Source: Thuidium tamariscinum
Taxonomy: Eukaryota; Streptophyta; Bryopsida; Hypnales; Thuidiaceae
Length of the DNA: 64,000 bases
Direction of reading: 5' to 3'
NCBI GenBank assembly: GCA_947034885.2
Contig: OZ019759.1
Coordinates: 13,084,501-13,148,500 of the forward strand
How positions within the stretch are numbered: position 1 is the stretch's first letter; every line of letters starts with the position of its first letter. Of the stretch, positions 45,155 to 57,700 are shown one piece after another. The position numbers and the translations under genes were made by a program. The notes beneath the pieces are model-generated. The model was not told the DNA's origin. It did no database searches and was given only the letters and a program-made list of their open reading frames with translations.

Positions 45155-47414
45155 ACTCCAAAACTCTGCCCCATGATGCTAAAGTCCTCGATCTGGCACT
45201 CACTCTTAGATGATGGTCAATAGTTTTGCAATCAAGTCGGCCTCATGTTGCCATTGCTCTGCCTCTGTCAACTCAGGAAAATGTGCTGGAGATCTATGGC
45301 GAGCCACTTGGGCCCTTGTGGTCACCATAAGTGTTACTCCCACCTCCCACCTCCAGTGCTAGGTTCCAATGCATCCAATAACAACTTTCAAAGAAGTTGT
45401 CGTCGTTTTTTTTTTGTTTTTTTTTACAAAACTTGGCCTTAAGCGCCCTGTGCTACAGGCAAGCCTCAGCCAATGATGACCGGTTGATCCGGTCAATTCC
45501 TAGTTCCCACCTGTTGGCTTCGACGCGAACAAGTCTCAAATCCCTAATTTCTCAGTGCTAGCCGAAGTGGATTTGAATCCAACTGCAATTCAATCACCTC
45601 CTCAGTTATATCGTTCAATTATCCACGAATGCTAATCATGAATGCAATGTGAGATCTACGGAGTTTACAGAATAGCGAAATTGTAACTTCGACAATTGCC
45701 ACTGGAATTCGGCAAAAGCGCGCACAGAAGCACGTCAAGATGGACTAATACAGTTCGAAGTCTTTGACAAAATGCCAAGGTAGATCAGATCTTGCTGCTG
45801 CAACTTGCATCAACTTCCGCATTCCCAAGCGGCAAGATGCATGGGTTCTCAGGTCTTTCCGTCGAGACTCAAAATTTGTACCCACGATTGTTTCGCAAGC
45901 AGTCTGTGTCTACGGTTGGGTAGGTGAATTTAGGCGTTCGGGACGTGGAGACTAGTATGAAAGTTGGGAAGTCTCTAGATCCTTCTATGAGAGGGCTGAA
46001 ATCGAAGCACAAAAGAATACAAGTCCTAGGTACATGAACTCACTCAGCTTGCATTGACCCCTGCAGTCTTCCGAAAACAAGCCACTCTCGCACTGCTTCA
46101 CGCAAATCTACAGTCTCAATCTGAATTGGCAAGGCTCCATTTCGGAGTCCATTTAGAAGTAAAATCCACAGCAGCTCCGAGGAAGCTCGAAAACCGTCGT
46201 AATTGTGGACTTCCGATTACTATTCTACACTACTCGCGACAAACAGGAGCTACTAACGGGAATTTGGCCAGCAAAGCAAATTCTAAAGGAGCTAACCTCT
46301 TTTTTATTTTTGGTTGTCGATATTGGTGCCTCCTAATCCATCAATTCCGCTTTGCAATATAAGAAGTCAATGCCTCCTTCGTCCAGGTTCCCTCAATAAT
46401 GTCGCAAGTTGAGAGAGCTACAACATAATCCCCAACACTCACTCCCATCTGCTGCAGCCTATCTTTTCTCCTCTTGGAAAATTGTCCACGGAAGCACTCA
46501 ATCAAGGGCCATTATTGGCGCAGCAGCAGAAACCTTCCTAGTAGATCCTTCGTCCCTGTCAATAGTGAGTAGAATTCCTTCGCTCGCAGCTACCGCTTCG
46601 CACATTTGCTCACAAAAAACGAGGCAACGTCTTTGGCAACGTCAACCAAACTGCTTTCGGGGACGTTCCTTCTTCTCAGGAGAGAGACGACTCTCCCCTC
46701 CACGTTCCCTTGAGTTCCCTTAAGTGTTCCCTAACCAAGTTGGAGTTAACTTTCCCTTAACTCATGGTTCACTTTAATGCCTTTCATTGGTGGAAAGACA
46801 TCATGCTTATCTATCCTTTGCTACAATTAGGTGCAATAATGCACATTTCAACACCTATAGGCTCAAGACCCATTTCCAAGGCTAAAACACCCTAAAACCA
46901 TGGCTATGGTGCTAGAACTTGAGGTTCTTTTGCAATTCCAGCACATGCAAAACACCTCCAAAATACAAAAAAACACGTTTTTGTACAAGTTTAGATGTAG
47001 ATTTTCATTACGTATACACCCATGAACACAATGAGATCTTTTTCAAGTAATGAAAGTGAAGAAAAGCTTCAAAAGAAACTAGAGAAACCTCACAACATTG
47101 CACAAGTCAAGTCTACACCATTCTTGAAGAATGATTGCATGCTTGGACGGAATTCCGAGGCAAATGCCTCTCACTCCATCACATGGGAGACTCAACTTGA
47201 AAAAGATGAGTCTCCATTGCCCCACGTGGAAGACATGGGCATTGAGGTCCCCAAACGAGATGCCAACTCCCCGTCCCGATTCGAAGCCGAGACCCCAACT
47301 TGCATCCATGGTTCCTCATGCTCCACAATGCTCTGTAACGCTCCGCGCTGCTTCACATATATCTTCACATTGTTGGGCTGACGGAAAATCACATGGCACA
47401 CTTCTCACATGACA
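45155..47414 (-). repeat. 5' terminal (LTR) region of the gypsy element
   Basis: Begins TGTCATGTGAGAAGTGTGCC at 47414 on the minus strand. No reading frame here carries a recognisable domain. A poly-T run is at about 45,407-45,424 on the plus strand. The inner end of the LTR and the primer-binding site cannot be fixed, because the 3' LTR at 32,601 lacks the matching sequence beyond 25 bp. Confidence 0.55.
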
Positions 47415-47655
47415 TATAAGCTTTACAACTTTTTTGAAGTTAGCATCAAAGAAGATAATGTAAAGCACAAAAATTAGAAAGTATCCATATGATCAAAATT
47501 AAAAAATATTTATAGATTCTCTTCAAATGAATTTCAAAGATATAACTTCAAAAATTCACCAAAAATACAATTTCTATTTTTAGGATTTGAAATTTTTTTT
47601 TGATTGGTCAAAATTGTGGTTTTTATTGATTTGTCAAAAAATAAAAAATATTCAT
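47415..47655. repeat. tandem repeat split by the gypsy insertion, right part
   Basis: Starts TATAAGCTTTACAAC and follows the same order of motifs as 32,312-32,540. This sequence completes the repeat unit that stops at 32,600. Confidence 0.88.
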
Positions 47656-48576
47656 GAATGAGAGCATCAAAACTTCCCCCAAATAGTAAGTTCTTCAACA
47701 CTAAGCAATTTTAGACACTTTGTGCTATTTCTCTTTTTTTTTGCTATAACTTTTGTTTGATTGTATAGATCTTAGTTTTGAATGAAAATGTTGAAACACA
47801 ATCCAATATTTTGAAATTTTGAAAAAAAAAATTTGAATTTTTTTTTTTTTGCCCGAAAATGTTGCCCGAAGTTGGACAGCGACCATAAAATGGTCACTTG
47901 AGCACTTAGGGGTTAACAAAATCAACTTTTTAATATGAAATGATTTTAAAAATTTTCTAAAAATAAGAAACTCAATTTTTGTCACGATCTTTAGAAATAA
48001 ATTTTTTTTTTGGCATTGGATTCATACATGAAAAGTTCTAGTGCTCCAAAATGTGAATACAACGAAACTGCTAGGTGTTTTGTGCAATCACCCTCTATAA
48101 TTATATCAACACCATCAAATCTTGGAAATCCCAAAACAAGGGGATGATGGATTAGAATTGTGATTGTCATCAACTATCCTAATTGTAGTTTACAAAATGC
48201 AATAATTCAATCTCATATTGATTCCAATGAAGACACTTGTGTTGGTTTTGTTTCCATTTTCATTTTCACTAGTTTTCTAATAGTAGAAATTTATAAGGGA
48301 TTTAAGGCAAATGTGTTGAACATTTCTACGTTACCGTCTTAAGAGACCTTCATTTCAAACCCAATCTAATAAACAATACTGAACATATGGTAGTCATTTT
48401 CTTCCATTTGAATTGTAAAGGAATTTTTAGTAACTACTACTTCCTGAGTTTCCAAATTTGTGGAAAAAATAGGTGATAGCAACGGTGTGTCTAACCATAC
48501 GCAAAGCAAATGAATTTGTAAATAACACTAGTATGCAATTGTCATTTGTATCACAACTCTAGAATTGTATGCCAAA
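47656..48576. other. no gene recognised
   Basis: AT-rich with A- and T-runs (47,730-47,850). Short frames only. Nothing assignable. Confidence 0.45.
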
Positions 48577-48578
48577 TA

Positions 48579-49150
48579 CTACCTCTATCCCAAAATGATT
48601 TTCCTATCTAACAAAATATTATGGATTAATGCCAAAAATAACATTTTAAAGTCCCCTTTGGATTTGTAAGCAAAGTTTAGTTCACTCTTTAAGTTAGTAT
48701 CTTTGAAACTTTGAGTTTTAAAAGCCTTTTCCAAAGTGTAATTCTCTAATATAGAAAAGTAGAATTTTGGAGGCATTTTCAAAAAGCAGGAGTAGGCACT
48801 TACATTTTGAATTTGAGGTTTTTATTTTGTGGGTGATTAGTATAGGCCTAAGACCATGTGTGAACCTTTGTTCCAGCTACGAAAGGTTGACCTCCTTCAA
48901 GTAGGCAACACTGAAAGAGATGCAAGAAATACAAACAAAAAGTGTTGATTAACCCCTTTAGTCATTTTTTTGGTCTTTTGATTGATGGTTTTATGAATGG
49001 AAGGGAAATTATAGCTTAAAGTTTATTTTGCTAGTCTTGGAGAAGAATTAAAATCCAAATCTGACTAATTTTCATATCGGAAAAGGCAACAAGATCATTT
49101 TGGGCCAAAAAATTAGCGCCAACATGAAGATCATTTTGGGACGGAGGGAG
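48579..49150. mobile_element. Stowaway-like (Tc1/mariner) MITE
   Basis: Left end CTACCTCTATCCCAAAATGA and right end TCATTTTGGGACGGAGGGAG are inverted repeats of the plant Stowaway type (CTCCCTCCGT-like). They are flanked by TA at 48577-48578 and 49151-49152. It has no transposase gene; about 572 bp. AAGATCATTTTGGG is repeated just inside the right end at about 49,091. Confidence 0.85.
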
Positions 49151-49706
49151 TAGTCGTTATTGATGATTTTCCAAACATCCTCCATTTTGGACAAGAGTCT
49201 TCCAGATTGGGGGATCACGGCCAGCCTTTTTTTTCCCGGCACTGTGTGGCCACATTCCACCCTTTCAAATAATCTTTTTTCGCCTGAAATTTTCCAAATC
49301 TGTTAAAAATATAGATGAAGTTACCAAATTTGGATGAGAAAGTGTCTGAATATGACTGAAAAGTGTTTTCAAGCCCCGAAGATGGATGAATGTTGAATTA
49401 CAATGCTTCACCATCTTGGAACGTTCTCAAAAAGTAAAAGTAAAAGGCTAGTAATGGTCACTAGCTTTAGGATAGGCTTGAACGGCCTCTGTAGCTCCGG
49501 AGGAGGTTCGGAATTTTTTCCACAATGTGCAGGTTTGGCCCGAATCTAGAGGGCCGTGCCGAACCTGGTGGCATCGGGTGGTCGTCATCTGTGTGAGGTT
49601 GGGGTCCAGCGCTCATTTCCAGGTTTCTTGTTTTCATCTTCCTCTCTCCTTAGTTGCTCTCCTTCGTTTTCTATCTCCTTGCGGCGTGCGCTTCTTAGTG
49701 TTTGTT

Positions 49707-50140
49707 GTATTTCCGCATTTTGTTGATTGTAAGCGTGCACAAGGGAGTCCCTTTAAGCGCCGGCGTTTTTTGTATTTCACGATTTTTCTCATTGTACGCG
49801 TGCGCGAGGGAGTCGATTTGAACGCCGCCTTCTCCCGTTGCGTCGTGTTGGCGACTCCATTGCCAAATCGATTGTGCCACGCCGAATTGATTGTGAGGTA
49901 AGATCGTTCTTCTTTGCAGCTGCACTTGTTCAATGTAGTTTCAGGGTTCAATTTCAGTTATTGGGGGAATTGGCGAGGGGCATTTGGCGAGCAAAATGGT
50001 GCTTGTGTTTCGATTTTGTATTGGTTCAATCAGGGTTTGCAATTTCAGTTATTGGAGGAGTTGGCGAGGGGTAGTTGGTGAGCAGAATGGTGCTTGTGTC
50101 TCGATTTTGTATCGATTCAATCAGGGTTTGCAATTTCTGT
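49707..50140. repeat. two short tandem duplications
   Basis: GTATTTC...GCGTGC..AAGGGAGTC...GCGCCGGC at 49,707 repeats diverged at 49,772 (65 bp). A closer pair of 91 bp starts CAGTTATTGGGGGAATTGGC at 49,955 and recurs at 50,046, with a partial third start near 50,137. They precede the palindrome array of locus C and may belong to the end of that element. Confidence 0.78.
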
Positions 50141-50431
50141 TGCTTGGTTGTTCAAAATGTGAGTTGCCTAGCACGATGGTGGTTTAGTGTTCGGAGATTT
50201 TGTTGTTCCATTTCTCTCGGTCAATTGATTGCTACAATAGGTTTCTGTCCGTTGATTCCATTTGTTATGCAAATGCGGAATTGGATAGCTTACAAATTCT
50301 AGGTCTGCTCTCTTAGTGTGTTTGTTTCAGAATGTGCATGGACACAAACTGCAGTAGTGCTACACGCCTATCCCAAGAATAGTGCCCTATTATCGCGGAG
50401 CCATGGTAGATCACAACAGGTTGATTCATGG

Positions 50432-51491
50432 TTTAAGGCGCATGTTCTAAACCATTCCGCAGCTAGCAGAGAGAGAACCGGATTCAGTGGCTGATTAGAG
50501 TCCCAGTAATGACTTTGAGGTTCAGACGCGCGTTCTGAACCATTTTGCCATTACAAATACTAAGAAGATCCTTAAATGATGAAAATCCCTGAAATGAACA
50601 TGAGGATCAGAACACGCGTTCTGAAGCAAATGCGGATACAACCAATGCAGATATAGATGAATTCATAAATGGAAACTTGATGATCCTAGACAGAAACCTT
50701 GACTTGACTAAAATGTGAAGACCCTGAGTTTCAGACCGCACGTTCTGAACCAATCCTCCTTTACAAATGCTAAGAAGATTCATCTTAAATGATAAAAATA
50801 GCTGAAATGAACATGAGGATCAGAACGCACGTTCTAAACCAAATGCGGATACAACAAGGGCACATATAGACAACCATAAATGGAAATTTGATGATGGTAG
50901 ATAGAAACCTAGACACCACTGAAAAGCAAAGACCCGGGGCTTCAGACCGCGCGGTCTGTAGCTTCAGGTCAGTGCCATGTCTCAGGACCATGAGAACAAT
51001 CCATCTTTGAAATGCGCGAAGACCGTGAAGTTTAGATCGTGCGGTCTGAACTTGATGACCATGAGACCTGCTTGTCGTCCTACATTCAGACCTTGCCATC
51101 CAAACAACATTGTTAATCAAACAAGGAAGGAGCCCCCAACACATGAGGACCTTGTGACTCGGATGGACCTCGAGGTTTAGACCGTGCGGTCTAAACCACG
51201 TGATAACTGGAACGTTTGCGAGGACCTTTAGATGCCCATGAGCTTGTAAGTTCACAGGGAAGCCCAATTGGTTGCCCTTCCAGACGTATGCACGAATTGA
51301 TGGGATGGGGCGCACATGGTAAACAGCAGAATAAACTAGATGACCAACGTCGACCCAAAAGAGTGAACGAATCATAAGCATCCCTACGGACGATGTCGTG
51401 AATTAGTCCGCGCGGTCTGAATATCTCGTGCGATTTTCCATCGCCTATTCTAAAATGCATGCTTTTGGTAGTTCAGACCGCGCGGTCTAAT
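50432..51491. repeat. palindrome array, 10 copies, many at 86-90-bp spacing
   Basis: TTCAGACCGCGCGGTCTGAA or a variant begins near 50432, 50521, 50607, 50730, 50820, 50941, 51031, 51176, 51403 and 51472. Intervals are 89, 86, 123, 90, 121, 90, 145, 227 and 69 bp. The perfect 20-bp palindrome is the consensus; copies near 50,430-50,620 are the most diverged. Some intervening DNA is also repeated (GATGAAAATCCCTGAAATGA near 50,579 and GATAAAAATAGCTGAAATGA near 50,791). Confidence 0.92.
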
Positions 51492-51519
51492 TTGTTTGAC
51501 TTCTTGTGGACATTGAGAT

Positions 51520-54375
51520 GGGAGATTTTGTCGAAAACAACCCCGCTCTGCGGGGCTACCTAGAAGAAATCTCACCAAAGAGGATCCACAAAAAGTCGAA
51601 AACTGGAAACCTCATCTGGAAGACAAAATTCCGATGCAGATTTCTTCGAGGAGGGGACTGTGGATTGTGAAGTTGGGTCATGTGATGGAGTTGCCCGCCT
51701 TCGGTCTTGAAATAGGGTTCACGTCATCAGATGGGACACGTTAGAAGACGCTGAACGCTGTGATTTTCATCATCGTTCACGTCATGCCTAAGGCCATACT
51801 TCTGGACGTCGCCAATTCCTTTAATAACGTAGTCGGGGTAATAGTCATTCGTGTCGAGGAGGAGATGACGTTCTGCACGTGGAGGATGGTAGAGAATTTA
51901 GAGAACGTCCTGAACGTCTACTAGTACCTGATGCGCAAAATCCAGATGAAGTGTAATGCACACTTCGGTAGGTTTGTGGAGACTAGGAAGGTCATTCAGA
52001 CCTACATATCGGACGCAAACACCCTTCATGCATCAAGACTGAAATAGGGGTTTGATTCATAGGCCAAGAGGGGGAAAATGGAAGACAAGGGCGGCAGCAG
52101 CAGCAAGAAGGCCAAGAAGGGGAGCGAGTCGACGCCGACGGTGAAAACTCGAAGTTGCGCCGCTCCACAGTCCACCGTAGCGGGTGCCACCTTGTGAGCC
52201 GTCCCTCGAGCGGCGCCACGATCCATCGCGCGGCCCGCCACGAGAACTGCCGCACTTGAGCCGATGATCGCCACTTTGGCGCCAACGGCAGCGGCCGCTC
52301 CACCACACCACCCCCCGTAACACACCGACCGCACGCTCGAAGAAGTTGGCCAAGAAGCGGAAGGTTTAGTCTGAGCCTATCGCGGTGCAGAGCCAGGTGG
52401 ACGCGATCGAAGCGGAGCGATGGCGAAAGCAGAGGCGAGATCCCTACCCTAATGAGGATGTGTAGAGACCCTTGAGCCCGTCCATTCGAGCGGCTGAAGC
52501 TGCGCGACGCTCCATGTCACACAAGGCAAACCCTACACTAAACTCCTCCAGCCACGGTGCTACGGCGACTCCGAGTTCCTCCACACAGGAAGCGTGCACG
52601 GAGCCCTCGGAGATGAGTGAGGTCGAGGCATATGCAATGGCCGTTAAGAAGGTGAACGGCGAATGGACAGACAACCTAGATACGGTCCCATTGGATCCGT
52701 ACTCCATCTCAGATAAGATAATCGTGGAGATCGACTTCAAACCAAACTCCAAGAGAAGCGCGGAGGTGAACACCAATGGTCGACTGAAAGCGCAGGCCAA
52801 CGCGAACAAGGCGTTCAAGGAACTGTTGTCCTACATGTACATTTTCGGGCGCGACAAGTACTTCGAGCTAGACGTGAATAAAATAGTGAACGTGGAGTCA
52901 AGTTCCGGGATTATTGTGAGGCCCCTGGAGCCGGAGGGCGTCCTCTTTGTCCTAAAGCGGATGGTGCTTGTGAACTACACAAAGCAGATCCTGACCATGA
53001 TGCCCGACACGCCCACGTGTCTGAGGTGCTGGAAGGAGTGCATGACGGCCGGGAAGTTCAAAATCATCAACAGCCAGCACACGTGGAAGGCCGCAAAAGA
53101 GATCTTGTTGGGGGAGACGACGGTCGACGATGAGTCTGTCCTCGTCCGGCTATAGAAGTGGACATGCGAGATTGTCTGGTCAGACAAGTCGCACCACCTG
53201 CACACCCTGTCCTCCATGTGCAACTCGGGGAATGTGCTCGCTCCGTTTCTGTCTTCGGTGCCCGCCACGATCAAGCATTGTAGGGAGATCTGGGAATGCG
53301 CCGGCAAGCCGAGCCAATATTGGAAGAACATAAGGCAGACGAGTCAGAGCGACAATTACCATTGCTATGAGGTATGATCTTACCTTCCAGTTCAGACCGC
53401 GCGGTCTGATCTGCTTGACCCTACCACACGCAACCCTAGGATTTTGTTTGCTCATCTCCCCGAGTTCATCGCTATTAGTCGGGGTCAAATCCGACCGCGC
53501 GGTCTGGATTCTCCGTCATGCAGCTTGATTGTGATATAAAGGATTTGTTTGATTCCTGCAGTTGTAGATTCAGTGCGTGAGACACTTCAGACCGCGTGGT
53601 CTGATGTGGGGTACCTTGTAGCCTTGCCTCTTGGGTCCGGGACAAGGTATGTTGGAGGCGACTGGTTGTCCATAGAGAGAGATGAGGGTGTATGATGTGG
53701 TCTAGTATGTTGATTTTTTGAACAGACACGAGTCAGGGCACGCGCTCTAAACTTAATTTCTGATGTGGCTCCGTCATTTTGTAGGAGTTCAAGGCCAAGT
53801 GCGAGGGAGCTTCAAGTCGACCGGGACTTCGCACAACCCCAGCGGAGCGAAGACGAAGAATGTCGACTTCGACAAATTGGGGGAGCATAGGATCATCATG
53901 GCCTCTGATGAGACTTGGGCCCTCTGGAAGGAGCTCTTTGAAAAGCATGAGTCGGGCACCTTGCACGACGTTGACAACGGCTGCTTGTTTAAGGAGTTAG
54001 ATATCAAGGTGGGTGATTCCAAGGTGACGAAGTTGCCGCCCTTCAACCAGAATCAGATGCGGAACTTGCAAGGGATGGACGACTTGGCCGTGGGGGAGTT
54101 GGCAAGCAAGATGATGCAAGTCCCTCCCAAAGTCTACATGAAGAGGCCAACGCTCTAGTGCTCGGCCCTGTCCTTCGCCATGTGGTGCACGCGGAAGAAG
54201 TACAAGACGAAACTGTCACTGACATCTTGGAACAGGTGGATGGGCAGAACGTGCCCACGGCAAAGGGAGTCTTCAACGAGTTCGGCAAACTCGATCCCGC
54301 CCGATGGAAGGAACTGAAGGCGGCCGTGTATATACATGGCTTTCACATGGCGATCATGGAGCGTGTGGGAGAAGA
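51520..54375 (+). pseudogene. decayed intron-containing gene of unknown function (locus C)
   Basis: A GC-richer coding remnant. The clearest exon runs from 52,472 through TAG at 53,153 to a donor at about 53,372 (...NYHCYE then GTATGA). It contains VEIDFKPNSKRSAEVN, KELLSYMYIFGRDKYFELD, LKRMVLVNYTKQILTMMPD, WECAGKPSQYWKNI. The next exon starts after an AG near 53,783 with EFKAKCEG. A frame change leads into NVDFDKLGEHRIIMASDETW and LPPFNQNQMRNLQGMDDLA. A second frame change at about 54,150 leads into VFNEFGKLDPARWKELKAAV. The 51,560-52,470 part has readable but stop-riddled pieces, including a Lys/Ser/Ala-rich segment. I recognise no family. Palindrome arrays lie upstream and inside the main intron. 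Confidence 0.6.
53391..53752. repeat. second block of the same palindrome, inside the locus C intron
   Basis: Copies start near 53391, 53490, 53586 and 53732, spaced 99, 96 and 146 bp. The first is a near-perfect TTCAGACCGCGCGGTCTGA. All four lie between the donor at about 53,372 and the acceptor at about 53,783. Confidence 0.9.
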
Positions 54376-54450
54376 CACTAAAACAAAAGATGGTAAAAAA
54401 AACCCGCGTGCGCATCCAATTTTGGTTTTTTTTTCCATGGTTTTGTGCGC
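54376..54450 (+). mobile_element. CACTA-like left terminus 1
   Basis: CACTAAAACAAAAGATGGT followed by AAAAAAAACCCGCGTGCGC is closely similar to the terminus at 54752. A hairpin forms between GGTAAAAAAAACC and GGTTTTTTTTTCC. It interrupts the readable end of the locus C gene. No matching right terminus is visible before 54,752, so this is a truncated or duplicated end. Confidence 0.5.
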
Positions 54451-54751
54451 AATTTTTCCTACGCAAAAAATGTCTCCCTGTCGTAGACTTTGTCTTTTTT
54501 TTTCACTGCCAATTGCGCACTCGTGCATTTTTTTGGTTTGCGTGCATTTTTCTCATGAGCACACGCACGTAGTGCACGTACCAAGACTTTATATTCATTC
54601 ATTGTATGCGCGCGCTTGCATATATATATTGAATGTCATCAAAATATGTTTACTGGGATTTCCATTACTTATCTTGAGGTTTAGGTTTCCATATATTATT
54701 TTGGTTTCTATTGGGATACTGTTGTAAAATTAAGATAGTTATTCTTCATAT

Positions 54752-57700
54752 CACTACAACAAAACATGGTAAAAAAAACCGTGCAGGAACTTCCAAAGTG
54801 GTTTTTTTTGCCATGAACTTGTGCGCGTCATTCTTTGCGCGTTGCGCGTAGTCGACAGCCAACTTTGGCAGCAATTTCCCACTACAATTTTTGGAATTAG
54901 GAAGCTTGTCATATATCAATGGAAAGGTATTCAATCTCGCATTTCGCCACTCACTTCACTCTCACAAGTATAGGCATCCACTGAAGTCTGCAACCCACAC
55001 TACCACTACAAGCATCCACATTGATTCACAGACTCCACTACCTTAAGATTCATGACATTCATAAGGTATTCCTTTCGTCCTCAATGTCTATTGCAACACT
55101 TTTTCTTCGCATCTGTTCCACATGCACATCTTTCCTCCTTGAATACTGCAATTCACATGTCCGTCCATGTACGTCATCAGCTCATCGGACTCGGTGACAA
55201 ATTCTCATTTACATGTACGACGTTCTGTTCTTTGCTTTCAACAATTACCCATTGACAAAATTTCAATTCACCCGGCTCCCATCATCTCTTAAAAAAATAC
55301 TTTCTTCTCTCTCAAACAAAAGTGTAGTGCCATTGCGTGTTACCTCATTATTTGGAATCAACACTTTCTCGATACAATAAACCATATACGTCATTCTGTA
55401 TAGTTGGACCGCTTTCACTCCTTCCTCCTTGCAAGGAACTGCAATATTCACCTTTTACTGCTACAACAATGAAAACTCAAAAACTTCATCTAAAAGCGCA
55501 TTCACCTTCCACTTCTTAAGTACTAGGTCAGGCAATTCACATAGTTCCTTCACACGTAAAATATTCTTTAAGCCACATTCCATACGTACTTCCATTCGAC
55601 CTTCAATTTTTCTAATTACATAGACCACCTTAACAACTTCCGTCATCTTTCTCAAGTAACGACACCTACAGCCGGAACTAGTCAAATAAACACTGATAAT
55701 TTCATACTTGACGATATTTGTCCAATTCAGTTACCAAGACGTACGCGAATTTAATCCCACAGCAACTTCGCAACTGAATTCTGCGAACTCAATATTACAG
55801 ACAATAAGTCCTTCCATTCCACAGTTCTCTTTATTTTTACATTCTGACATCGCCCATAGCCGTGCACTGAAAGTCATTCAACATACTGTAATGGTACATC
55901 GACTACATCTTACCACTTCTTCGTCTCTCACTTTGAACTTTCAGACTACCACGTTCCGCCGTCCACTGTAACTCGGATACCACGTAACTTCTCCTCTCGA
56001 AGACAGGCCTTGAAGTTTCGGAAATTTCCAATATTAGTTAGTCCTTCATTCCTCTCTGCACATACTGCTCACTGTGACATTTATTTTGAATAAACCTTTG
56101 ACCACTGCAAGCACAACTACCACTATCTAATTCTGTTGCCACAAGGCACAGATGTACTGCCAAAATGAATCGTAATCGAACTTCATCTTGCTTGACATTA
56201 ATCACAGTCATAGACGTATAACTCCGCGATAAGAGAAGACAAAAAATAAAAGGAAAAAACTTGTCTCAAGGTACGCATTCCACTACTGTTGCCGTCCTGA
56301 CCATGACAATTCACATCCACGTCCACATGTACATGGCGCACATTCTCCAGTCTACCTTATCCACTAAAATTGAGTGATCTCTTGGTGAACAAATACATCA
56401 TCACCGTGTACTCGTTGTCCTACAACTATTTCCAAACATGGATAATGCAAGGAAGCAGAAACGAGTCATATTCAGGGCTTCTTTCACCTGTGACCTCCTC
56501 TGACTGTGTCCAGCACCAATATTCATCTTCCTCCTTCCACTCCGAAGTTGTTCTAGTGACAACCTTAATGGACGTCAATAACTAATCCGTTTAGGATATA
56601 AACAGCAACTGCCCCTCCCTCTACATTATCGTGAACGTGACATACCGTACGCTATGCTACCCTCTTACCACGGTGAAAATCGGATTCTGCATACACAATG
56701 CACTTCCTTCTCAAAACGAATTCTTCTTGTGCATAGTGCTCTCATTCAAAGCAATTACATTTTTTCATACCTCACACGCACTATTGCATGAGGTGCATAT
56801 TCCACGGATTACACAGTTTCAATTCAATAGAATATTAATGAACCATGCACTTCTGTCAATTGACTTAATACATTGAAATCAATTAACCTCAACTGGTTTT
56901 CCAAATTATCATCGCACGTCGTGATTACGTGCTGCTTACTTGTGGACATGGAATTGCCTTCTTCACTTCCCGCTTGCACTGAATACATCTGCACTGAAGA
57001 CGGCTGAATGTGAGCACTTATGGACTTCGATATTTGGTGAAACGGTGGAATCTCTATCACATGAGAAATATACCATAGCACCGATGTGTTTGACAAACCT
57101 TCCGCCTGGTCCAGGTAACTAATCTCAGTAGGAAATCGAGTGTTTCTGTCATACATTATAGGAACATTTTTGTAAAGAACTCGTTGTACAGCTATCATTT
57201 GCTGACCCTCCTTGTATATCTCATTGGCAGAGTCCACGCATCTTGATTTCTTGTTCACACCAGTTGTACCCTCCGCCACTACTTTTCCAATATAATTCAG
57301 ATGCAGAATCCATATTGGAGTCCTTGTCTTAATTGGGTGCTGCAAAAAAACAAAAATGAAATATTGGACGACGTCAATATTTATTTACTTGTACACTATC
57401 GACAAGGAGCAAAAATACCTTCATGTGTCCACCTTGTGCACTGTTTTCCAGTACGTCTTTGCCTAAATGGAACAAGGCGTACACCCCTGACTTTTGGAAT
57501 TTCATGTCCATATAATACCTATGTGCTTCTTAAGTGCGTCACTTCCTTACCGAGTTCTTCGGCCGCTTATACAACTGCAACTTCCTTATAACTGCCGCAT
57601 CTATTTCGGTGCCTTTTTGCTTCTTCACTGTTGCTTTGGTTCTCCCTTTTTTCCCTCTCACTTTCAACCCTCTGTTCCCACTGCTGTCGCCGTGCTCTGT

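Larger units (their letters stand above)
32601..47414 (-). mobile_element. Ty3/gypsy LTR retrotransposon carrying a DNA methyltransferase
   Basis: The insertion is defined by the interrupted tandem repeat on both sides. The left flank ends ...AAATATA and the right flank begins TATAAGC, giving a 4-5-bp target duplication (TATA/ATATA; one base is ambiguous). Coding order on the minus strand is ORF0-like frame, gag with two CCHC knuckles, protease (DSGA), C5 methyltransferase, RT, RNase H, integrase with HHCC and DDE. RT before integrase marks Ty3/gypsy. Without the nested 3.9-kb insert the element would be about 10.9 kb. A 25-bp terminal direct repeat (32614-32638 and 47390-47414) is all I can match between the two ends, so the 3' LTR seems reduced. 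Several nonsense mutations make it inactive. Confidence 0.88.

Noticed and set aside
32601-47414. DIRS-type or LINE element, because of the methyltransferase and lack of clear LTRs
   Set aside because: A DDE integrase with HHCC finger and RT-RNase H-integrase order is present, and the insertion has a short target duplication. DIRS elements use a tyrosine recombinase and a different type of methylase.
50785-51381. 198-aa minus-strand frame
   Set aside because: It runs straight through the locus C palindrome array, its translation merely reflects the repeated motif, and no domain is seen.
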